From Corydoras sp. C115 (lineage: Eukaryota > Chordata > Actinopteri > Siluriformes > Callichthyidae), in assembly GCA_019802505.1 (NCBI GenBank), contig JAFMOC010000043.1:454001-518000 (forward strand): a stretch of 64,000 bases of DNA, given 5' to 3'. Of this stretch, positions 11,518 through 20,415 are shown piece by piece. The notes under the pieces were generated by a model that did no database searches, was not told the DNA's origin, and was given only the letters and a program-made list of their open reading frames with translations. Position numbers and translations under genes: made by a program. The stretch's first letter is position 1; each line of letters starts with the position of its first letter.

Positions 11518-11864
11518 TTCATTCATTCATTATCTCCCGCTTTATCCTCTATTAGGGTCGCGGTGGGGTTCCCCATGCCCATCCAGGGGAGAACGTTTCG
11601 GGCGCTGGGCAGATAGACCCAGGACAGGGCGCCAATCCATCGCTGGGCACACACTCACTCACACAAACACACTCTATATGGGGCAATTTTGAGAATTCAA
11701 TTGACTTGATCCATGTTTTTGGACTGTGGGAGGAAACCGGAGAACCCGGAGGAAACCCACGCAGACATGGGGAGAACATGGAAACTCCACCCAGATGGGG
11801 ATTCGAACCGGGAATCCCTAGTGCTGAGAGGCGAATGTGCTAACCACTAAGCCACCGTGCCGCC
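11518..11864 (-). mobile_element. SINE family 1, full length (dimer unit A)
   Basis: Complete young-type copy. Its head, ending GTGCCGCC on the plus strand at 11864, abuts the tail of a divergent copy at 11865. The same junction recurs at 20960/20961. Confidence 0.92.
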
Positions 11865-12206
11865 TGCATTCATTATCTTCTCCTTAATTCTCTATTAGGG
11901 TTGTGGGGGAGTTCTCCATGCCCATCCAGGAGAGAACGTTTTAGGCGCTGGGCAGATACATCAGGACAGGACACCAAACCCATCTCTGGGCAAACACTCA
12001 CTCGCAAAGACACATACAAACAAACACACTCTATATAGGGCAATTTAGAGCATTCACTTTACCTTGAATCCACGTTTTTGGACTGTGGGTGGAAACTGGA
12101 GAACCCAGAGGAAACCCACGCAGACATGCGTAGACCATGGAAACTCCACCCAGATTGGGATTCGAACCTGGATCCCAAGTGCTGAGAGGAGAATGTGCTA
12201 ACCACA
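11865..12206 (-). mobile_element. SINE family 1, divergent copy (dimer unit B)
   Basis: Older copy with many substitutions and an altered tail (ATTAAGGAGAAGATAATGAATG in sense, minus its ends). It is truncated at the extreme 5' head and lacks the GGCGGCACGG start. Confidence 0.8.
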
Positions 12207-12445
12207 TTTTAATTATTTATTTTTTATTGTTGTTAATATTATAATGCCTTAAAAATGTCAATTATGCTGCTACTGGAATCTTAATTTCCCTAGGAACCTC
12301 CCAAAGGGATCAATCAAGTAGTTCTTTCTAAATTACTCATCTAATTAAATTACTTTGAGGCTGAATTCAACATTCATGGTTCATGCATTTTTAAATCTAT
12401 TAGAAAAAATATAAAACATGTATTTACTGATTTATGTTATGAGTT

Positions 12446-12796
12446 GGGCAGCACGGTGGCTTAGTGGTTAGCACGTTGGCCTCTCAGCACTAGGGATTCC
12501 CGGTTCGAATCCCCATCTGGGTGGAGTTTCCATGTTCTCACCGTGTCCGCGTGGGTTTCCTCTGGGTTCTCCGGTTTCCTCCCACAGTCCAAAAACATGG
12601 ATCAAGTCAATTGAGTTCTCCAAATTTACCCATATAGAGTGTGTTTGTGTGAGTGAGTGTGTGCCCAGCGATGGATTGGCGCCCAGTCCTGGGTGTGTCT
12701 GCCCAGCGTCCAAAACGTTCTCCCCTGGATGGGCATGGGGAAACCCACCGCGACCCTAATAGAGGATAAAGCGGGAGATGATGAATGAATGAATGA
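12446..12796 (+). mobile_element. SINE family 1, tandem array copy 1
   Basis: Full-length copy with head GGGCAGCACGG and a (TGAA)n tail. The outer flanks of the whole array carry the 12-bp repeat ATGTTATGAGTT, at 12434-12445 and 13371-13382. Confidence 0.9.
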
Positions 12797-12826
12797 ATGT
12801 ATTTACTGATTTATGTTATGAGTTGG

Positions 12827-13162
12827 GCGGTACGGTGGCTTAGTGGTTAGCACGTTGGCCTCTCAGCACTAGGGATTCCCGGTTCGAATCCCCATCCATG
12901 TTCTCCCCGTGTCCGCGTGGGTTTCCTCCGAGTTCTCCGGTTTCCTCCCACAATCCAAAAAAAAAAACCATGGATCAAGTCAATTTTCTCCAAATTGCCC
13001 CATATAGAGTGTGTCTGTGTGAGTGAGTGTGTGCCCAGCGATGGATTGGCGCGCTGTCCTGGGTCTATCTGCCCAGCGCCCAAAACGTTCTCCCCTGGAT
13101 GGGCATGGGGAACCGCACCGCGACCCTAATAGAGGATAAAGCGGGAGATAATGAATGAATGA
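12827..13162 (+). mobile_element. SINE family 1, tandem array copy 2
   Basis: Preceded by an exact repeat (12797-12827) of the 31 bases at 12418-12448, so a unit of about 379 bp, flank plus SINE, was duplicated in tandem. This copy lacks about 16 bases after the B box (CATCTGGGTGGAGTTT). Confidence 0.9.
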
Positions 13163-13370
13163 AGTTGATTGAGTTCTCCAAATTGCCCCATATAGAGTGT
13201 GTCTGTGTGAGTGAGTGTGTGCCCAGCGATGGATTGGCACCCTGTCCTGGGTCTATCTGCCCAGCGCCTGAGACGTTCTCGCCTGGATGGGTATGAGGAA
13301 CCCCAGCGCGACCCTAATAGAGGATAAAGCGGGAGATAATGAATGAATGACTGAATGAATGAATGAATGA
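13163..13370 (+). mobile_element. SINE family 1, 3'-half unit closing the array
   Basis: Head-less unit that starts at TTGATTGAGTTCTCC and runs to a (TGAA)n tail. The breakpoint lies in the same internal zone as the units at 11161-11517. Confidence 0.85.
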
Positions 13371-13807
13371 ATGTTATGAGTTATTGTGTGTTGTGGTTGT
13401 GCTGGATTTTCAGCTGGCCGCTCTGTTACCGAGTAGCTTGTAAAAGCCGCGCCCAAAAAAAACAACAATAAAGCGCATATTCGCAACTCCAGAAATATTT
13501 CATGCTCTTTGATTACTTTATTAAAGTACCTTTAAAACGTATTTACTGTGTCATAGTATTAGACAATGTCGCCGTAGCATTAAATAAACCAATTCTCTGA
13601 ACTGTAAGTGATGAAGCTGTGAGTGCTGAACAAAGTAACTGTGTCTCTGAACTTTGCTCCAGCAGCAGCAGGGTTGGTTTCTACAGAAACCTTTGTTAGT
13701 GCAGGAAGAGGAAGTGCGATTCCATTCCATTTAAAGCGTATAATCGATAAACCGAAGTCGGGCTGTTGCTTTCTAACATTTTAATTGTGATATCTGTAGT
13801 TCTCACG

Positions 13808-14172
13808 ATGGGAGGCTCGTCTAGTAAACTGCCTAAAGAGCGGCTGTCAGAGTATCAGGTAACGATTAGGGCTAATTAGCGTTAGCGACCATATAACTGT
13901 TTACAATGTTTGTATCGATGTCGATAAACTCGCAGCTGATGTCAGAGCCTCGAAACGAATGTTTTAATCAGTGTTCGTTACTGGGAAACAGAGCAGGTTT
14001 CAACGATAGAGAATGGAATTGAATAACCTTTTAAAGTTTTTCTTTTAGGAACTGACGTTTCTGACCAAGCAAGAAATACTGTTGTAAGTAAAACGCTTGT
14101 TCATATGTTTATTTATTAGTCGTTTACAAGAGCTATATGGTTTGTCACAATTAAATATATTACATATATGTT

Positions 14173-14225
<53 letters not shown>

Positions 14226-16180
14226 CATTCATTATCTCCTGCTTTATCCTCTATTAGGGTCGCGGTGGGGTTCCCCATGCCCATCCAGGGGAGAACGTCT
14301 CGGGTGCTGGGCAGATATACCCAGGACAGGGCGCCAATCCATCGCTGGGCACACACTCACTCACACAGACAGACTCTATATTGGGCAATTTTGAGAATTC
14401 AATTGACTTGATCCATGTTTTTTGGAATGTGGGAGGAAACCGGAGAACCCGGAGGAGACCCATGCAGACACGGGGAGAACATAGAACCTCCACCCAGATG
14501 GTTCGAATCCCGGTTCGAATCCCCAGCGCTGAGAGGCGAACGTGCTAACCACTAAGCCACCGTGCCGCCATGTATATATATTGACTTACCATATAGCTCC
14601 ACTTTGTAGTTTTGCTACAAGATGAACCTGTTCATCAAAATACTTCATTACCCCTCTTTTCTAATATTGAGACCACCACATAGAAGGATAAATCATTCTC
14701 AGCACTACAGTGGCATGGGTGTAATTGTGGTGTTAGTGTTGCAATGCTATGATAGAATGAAAAAGAAACATGTAAATGTTAATATATACCTAAAAACAGA
14801 TCGATCCAAAGATAACAGAATACAGAAAGTGAGGCACTGGTTAGGTGTTAACATGGTTATTAAGCCTGTATTAGCTTTAGTCATGTAAACTGTGTTTACT
14901 TTGTCCTTTTGTTGTTTGCCCAGGGCACATAAACGATTTACAGAACTTCAAGACAGAAATGAAAGACAAATCGAAGATTCCCGGGTACCAATGGCCAAAA
15001 TTCTTTCACTTCCTGAGCTCAAGGTGAGAATCCATAGTTTCAATATTTACTGAGATGTTTAAAAAATATTACACCATTTTCTGTCTAATGACGTGTATCT
15101 TTTCCTCAGTCAAATCCCTTTCGAAATAGGATCTGTCTCGTGTTCTCCACCTCTGATGTAAAGGATGGAAGTTTGAGCTTTGAAGATTTCCTGGATCTCC
15201 TGAGTGCTTTCAGTGATTCAGCAACAATCGAAATCAAATCTCACTATGCATTCAGAATTTTTGGTATGAGTTCAACTATTTATATCCAATTACCTTACTT
15301 AATATAGCACGTTGTGAAATATATGTTGAAGAGGGTGTGTTAGTGTTGGATTATCAATCTAAAGGTTGTGGGTTCAAACCCAGGTTTACTGAAGTTACCA
15401 GTGTGGGTCCTTGAGAAAGACCCTTAACCCTTATTGCCATCAAGTTGGAATACATGTATGTTGCTTTAGAAAAAAACTAAACAAAAAACATCTGCTTAAT
15501 GGTTTATGCAGTAACTACTAAAACATGTCCACATTTTATTAAGGTAATTGAAAATTGTTTAAACTGACATTATTCCTTTCCAGACTTCGATGATGATGGT
15601 ACCCTTGATGCTGGGGATCTAGAGAAGTTGGTGAACTCCCTGACTGGAGAAGCGACAGACACAAGACTCACTTCTGAAGAAATGAAACAACTCATAAACA
15701 ATGTGAGGAACCCAAACCCCAAGAACTAAACTTTTACTGCATACTTATTTTGGTTTGCAGCTGTAAAAAATTATTTTAATTCTACAGATTCTCGAAGAAT
15801 CAGACATCGACAAGGATGGAACTGTAAACCTCTCTGAATTTCAGCATGTTATCTCTAGGTCTCCAGATTTCGTTAGGTAAGAACAATTTTTTTTATATTC
15901 AGAACTAAAAATAAATAATGTTTTTACAAAACGTAATGTCACAGTAAAATGAATTATTTAAGGAAACAAATTTCCATTTACTTGAACTAGTGATTTGATC
16001 ACTTGGGCCAGTTCTTATTTCCTGGTCTGAATAGACTCACAGTAACTGAAGTTAACCCTAGTATATATCTGATTCACTGCCCTTCAGTGAAATGTTCTAA
16101 ATTATAACTAAATATTTTGAATGTATATAAGGTTAGTAATCAGTTTGCTGTTTTACAGTTCATTCAAGATTGTGCTATAA
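13808..16180 (+). CDS. CIB1: Calcium and integrin-binding protein 1 (7 coding exons)
   Basis: Small EF-hand regulator that binds integrin alpha-IIb tails and several kinases. Exons: 13808-13858, 14049-14083, 14924-15023, 15110-15263, 15584-15702, 15788-15876, 16159-16180; all introns GT-AG and all phases agree, giving 189 residues (human 191). Gly2 in MGGSSSK fits N-myristoylation. Two canonical loops are visible, EF3 DFDDDGTLDAGD (114-125) and EF4 DIDKDGTVNLSE (159-170); position 12 of EF3 is Asp, as in other CIB proteins. The N-terminal EF-hands lack calcium-binding loops, as is usual. The C-terminus SSFKIVL matches the family. The start is fixed by the MGG motif and the downstream KQEILL helix. 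It diverges from METAP2 and converges on RCCD1. Confidence 0.96.
14171..14223. repeat. (TA)n microsatellite
   Basis: Long TA run in CIB1 intron 2. It is interrupted at its right end by a SINE, and TA sequence resumes after the SINE (TGTATATATA at 14571). Confidence 0.95.
14224..14569 (-). mobile_element. SINE family 1 inserted in a (TA)n tract, with inverted B-box segment
   Basis: Full-length copy in CIB1 intron 2. At about 14500-14524 the B-box region is inverted and duplicated: GGTTCGAATCC occurs twice on the plus strand, although the rest of the element is on the minus strand. Confidence 0.9.
15331..15502 (+). mobile_element. tRNA-derived SINE (family 2), degenerate
   Basis: In CIB1 intron 4. 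It shares TATCAATCT, GGTTCAAACCCAG, GAAGTTACCAGTGTGGGTCC and GACCCTTAACC with the family 2 copy at 9107-9318, but in the opposite orientation. Confidence 0.75.
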
Positions 16181-16359
16181 AATCTGAAGACACTGAGGTC
16201 CATTCACCTTTCAGCAGAATGTGCAGTTTTCCATTATAACATATCTAACAATTTTACATGTTAATTGTGGTTCTTTTTCTGAATTTTTACTGCCTTTGTA
16301 ATTAAAAAAATATTTCTACTTATACTATATATAATTTCTCTATTGTACTTTTGGACATA

Positions 16360-16368
16360 TTTAATAAA
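16360..16368. other. Overlapping polyadenylation hexamers for converging CIB1 and RCCD1
   Basis: AATAAA at 16363-16368 fits the CIB1 3' end, 183 bases past its stop. The overlapping TTTAAT at 16360-16365 reads ATTAAA on the RCCD1 strand. No canonical AATAAA for RCCD1 is visible between the two stops. Confidence 0.45.
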
Positions 16369-16622
16369 TGCATGCCTATTTTCTGAGTTCTATGTCTTTT
16401 TAATGACATATATACATTTTCACAGACAAAACAAAACAATCCACCACTCAAATGATACCTGTTCTGTGATTCTCCTGACCAATAGAGAACATTGAACCAA
16501 CAGGGGACTAACAACAACAAAGAAAACAGATGGACTACAGTCTGTAATTGTAAAACTACAAAGTCCATCTATATGTTAAGTGGAGAAAATAAACAATGGA
16601 GCAAGAAGAAAAAAAACATGAC

Positions 16623-19600
16623 TCATGATGGAGAACGTTGATGTGGAACCGCAAACACAAATGTGTTCCATGATCCACAAACAACATCTTCTGCTGTCAT
16701 TCCATCACTTAAGAAGTATTCCACAAGCTTAGGCTCATCTGAACTGTTCTCTGTGCCATGACCCAGCTGTCCATAGTGGCCTGTCATAGATATAAAAAGG
16801 TGATCCAGTATTAGGTTATTCAGGTTGCATTTCACTATTTATATGAGCCAACAATCAGAAACCATTTTACCCCATCCCCAGGTATAGAGATCTCCACTGC
16901 CTGAAAAAAAGTTTTGAAACCATCATGTAATGTGTGATTATACAGCAACGGAAAGGAGACATTAAGACATGACTTACTAGTGATGGCTGCTGTGTGACGG
17001 GACCCACAGCTGATCTTACTGATTTCAGATGATTCTGAAACATCCACCAGGGCCGGGAAAGCTTGAATAGAGATGAGCACATGACTGCTGCTCCCTTCAC
17101 CACCTTTTTCTATGCAGAAATACATGATCGAATGAAATAGACGTTCCGTCTGCAATAAATGACACATACTTGTAGAGTACCATTTTATATTTAATAAAAG
17201 CAAACTGGACCAATAGGACACAATATGGACAAAAATAGTGGGATGTAGGTGTTTCTTTCAGCCCCATCATTGCAGGTCCTTAAACTCAAGCACCTAGCCA
17301 TGTATTATAGACTGTATGCTTTCAACGTTGGCTATTGCATTAATGAGTTTAATGTAGGTAATGTTTTAGGTAAAATATAAAGTATACTATACCTGACTCA
17401 CCACTGCATTGTGCTTTAGGACTTCCTCCCTGAGACCTTTTGATGGTAGGCCAAGCTGACCACTCTCATTCCAGCCCCACACATACAGGTCGCCACAAGC
17501 TGTGCATAATAACACATCTGCTTTGACACTTATTTATCATTCATCATTCTTTTAGATACCTGTAATAATATCTAATCCTTTTTTATTACACCTCAATAAA
17601 GAGCTCTTCTTCATCTTGCAGTGAAAAAGTCTTCGGTTCTCTTCCCAGATGGGCCAGACAAGGTTCAATTGGTGTTGAATTGTTGTTTTATATCTCAGCC
17701 CCAACACTAATGTAATTTTTTTTATTTTCTTAATCACATAAAGGTAAGTCATCATTATTTTGGGTGCTGAATTTACATGATCCATATTTGTAGTACTATA
17801 AGACTAAACTTGAAAAGCAATACAGATGATAATATTTGATTTATATATAAGAAATATATATTCAATCTCACCACTAAGGCAGGCAGAATGCCAGCCTCCA
17901 GCACTGACCGATCTCATTGGGACACCCCATAGTGCCTCTACTATGCGAGGCTTATCCTCTGAAACAAGATTGCTGTGGCCCAGCTGACCGTGGCTGCCAA
18001 AGAAACAGTGCATCATGAGTATCAAGAGTATCATGAACAACCTGACTTTAACTTCCATCAAACATTTATAAGGAATTTTACAACTGACTCACTGAAACAA
18101 TCACTATTCTCTAATTACATCTACAATTCTAAAAAAAATGCTACATAGATTTTAAAGTATCTTTTTAAGGGCCCTAATACTAATAGATTTTCTTTTCTTT
18201 TTGGGGGGAAATTTTGACTATTGTAATGTCACATTACAACTATGTATTAAACGTCTTTAAATCAAACATTTAGCCAAAAAAACAAAACAAAAAAAACAAT
18301 AGTAAAAAATGTTGAAAATGTACAAAATAGAATACGTAGTTAGGATAAAAAAAATCAGTCCCTTGACTTTAGACACATTAACAAACTAAATAATTGTGAA
18401 TTTTGTGTGATTTGCATAATTAACATATGGAATAATATTCATAACATGTAAACACTTATTCCATGGTGTCTTCTCTCACCTGCCAGATCCCCAGGTATAG
18501 ACGTCGCCTGTGGCTGTGAGAAGCACCGCATGGTTAGTGCCGAGAGCCAGGTTCAGTGCTTGCAGATGAGGTAACAGGGGTCGGAAGAATGGGGTCTTTG
18601 ACGCTATGTATCCACCAGGTACCAATGGCAGTCGAATATCTTGCTTTGTTTCTGAAATGCACCAAAATAAAATTATTAATCAACTATCAAAACCATTCAA
18701 TTAATAAAAAAAATCCGTATTACATTCCTGTATGCATTTTAATATTCTACCAGGCTGAAAATTACAGTTTTGGTCTGGTTCTATTTTTTTTTTTTTACTC
18801 AAACAGCAGTCATTACCAGTAGCATCAAGATTTCCACTCCAAACAAGTGCTTTTTTATTCCTCTTCAGACTCCAACACTCCACTCTTTGAGTGAACCTGA
18901 GGGTCAGACAGTCCTCGCTGATGAGTGCATCATCACATCCTTTACTTTCTGTAATGGAGTCACTGCTTGCTTCTGTATCATCATTTCCAAAGCCCACCAG
19001 GCACACCTGACATTTACCTGCAGTGTAAAACATCACCAATAAAACCAAAATACAACCTTTATGTATTTATAGGGCGGCATGGTGGTTTAGTGGTCAGCAC
19101 GTTCGCCTCTCAGCGCTAGGGATTCCCGGTTCGAATCCCCATCTGGGTGGAGTTTCCATGTTCTCCCCGTGTCTGCGTGGATTTCCTCCGGGTTCTCCGG
19201 TTTCCTCCCACAGTCCAAAAACATGGATCGAGTCAATTGAGTTCTGAAAAATTGCCCCATATAGAGTGTGTGTGTGAGTGAGTGTGTGCCCAGCGATGGA
19301 TTGGCGCCCTGTCCTGGGTGTATCTGCCCAGCGCCCGAGACGTTCTCCCCTGGATGGGCATGGGGAACCCCACCGCGACCCTAATAGAGGATAAAGCGGG
19401 AGATAATGAATGAATACATAATTATTACATTTTGCCGTGGCACGGTGGCTTAGTGGTTCAGCACGTTCGCCTCTCGGCACTAGGGATTCCCGGTTCGAAT
19501 CCCCATCTGGGCAGAGTTTTCCATGTTCTTCCCGTGTCTGCGTGGGTTTCCTCCGGGTTCTCCGGTTTCCTCGCACAGTCCAAAAACATGGATCAAGTCA

Positions 19601-20087
19601 ATTGAGTTCTCAAAAATTGCCCCATATAGAGTGTGTCTGTGTGAGTGTGTGCCCAGCGATGGATTGGCATCCTGTCCTGGGTCTATCTGCCCAGCGCCCG
19701 AGACGTTCTCCCCTGGATGGGCATGGAGAACCCCACCGCGACCCTAATAGAGGATAAAGCAGAAGATAATGAATGAATGAATGTATTTATAGGTTTATTT
19801 AAGTAAACAAATTAACATCTTGACAACTTTTCCCCGACATTATAATAACAATATGGTCATTTGGTGCATTAAACTTCTTATGCTTTAGTTGATTTATTCT
19901 TCACCGTTTCTGTGATAAGCAGCTCTCTGGCTCCAGCATGCTGTTATTCTCGGTGTTTCATGTTCCACTGTTTTCTCGCTGCAGCACAGATTATCGACTT
20001 AACTGGAGTAAGAAACTTAAGATGCTTTTTATCTTTATTCGGTTTAATTTGTCCGAATGCATTAAATCCAAAGCCAAACCAGCGCAT
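16623..20087 (-). CDS. RCCD1: RCC1 domain-containing protein 1 (8 coding exons)
   Basis: RCC1-repeat beta-propeller protein, known in mammals as a partner of the KDM8/JMJD5 oxygenase in chromatin and mitotic control. Exons: 19905-20087, 18817-19017, 18480-18651, 17872-17993, 17402-17499, 16978-17149, 16871-16900, 16623-16780. RCC1-repeat signatures are visible: GDVYTWGSGS/HGQLGHS, GGWHSACLS, GDLYVWGWNESGQL, CGSRHTAAITS, GDLYTWGWG/HYGQLGHG and CGSWNTFVFAV. The N-terminus MRWFGFGFNAFGQI matches the vertebrate FGFG start. One base appears missing in exon 1 between about 19960 and 20050: the opening frame stops after MKHRE, while the frame leading to the exon 1 donor reads ITACWSQRAAY. With one base added all phases agree and the length is 378 residues (human 376). 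An upstream in-frame ATG at 20139-20141 would add 18 residues. The exon 5 donor could instead be the CAG/GTATAG at 17393, four codons longer. Confidence 0.92.
19073..19414 (+). mobile_element. SINE family 1, first of a pair
   Basis: In RCCD1 intron 1. It is preceded by ATGTATTTATAG (19061-19072), which reappears only after the second copy (19781-19792). The two copies are separated by about 20 bases of AT-rich sequence. Confidence 0.9.
19434..19780 (+). mobile_element. SINE family 1, second of a pair
   Basis: Full-length copy with one extra base in the A-box region (GGTTCAGCACG). It ends at the right-hand ATGTATTTATAG target-site duplication. Confidence 0.9.
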
Positions 20088-20415
20088 TGATGTTCTGTAA
20101 CTGCAGTCTGCTCCCTGCGTCTTCAGCGTCCTGAGCGACAAGAACCAAACTAACTAACCTAAACTAACTAACTAAACTAACCTATAGAATAAAAGTCCGG
20201 ACTCTGCTATTTTCTTTACATTTCATTCTCGCTATTGTAGCATATTAGTGACGAATAATTACAACGATATGAAATGACAAAACTGTTAAAAGACGAAACG
20301 TTCGTTTTGAGGACTGATATTACACTCGGTCGTTTTTCTGAATTCTGATTGCGTTTCCACGCAGCAACAAAAGCACAACAGAAGCTGGGCGTCAGGGTCG
20401 CTGCTGCGCTGAAAC
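20088..20415. promoter_or_regulatory. Bidirectional promoter of RCCD1 and DYNLRB2, with X-box-like motif
   Basis: Head-to-head start codons lie about 330 bp apart, or 275 bp from the upstream RCCD1 ATG. GTTTCCACGCAGCAAC at 20353-20368 resembles an RFX X-box: the right half AGCAAC is perfect, but the left half and spacing are imperfect. It lies about 48 bases upstream of the DYNLRB2 ATG. Motile-cilia genes are commonly RFX/FOXJ1 targets. Confidence 0.5.

Noticed and set aside
11161..12206. CRISPR-like array
   Set aside because: The repeated units are SINE parts of 170-350 bases in vertebrate DNA, with no short repeats and spacers.
18701..19048. Start of RCCD1 at the ATG at 19046-19048
   Set aside because: That ATG lies in the intron before the exon 2 acceptor. 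The FGFG N-terminus is found in exon 1 at 20087, and phases match there.
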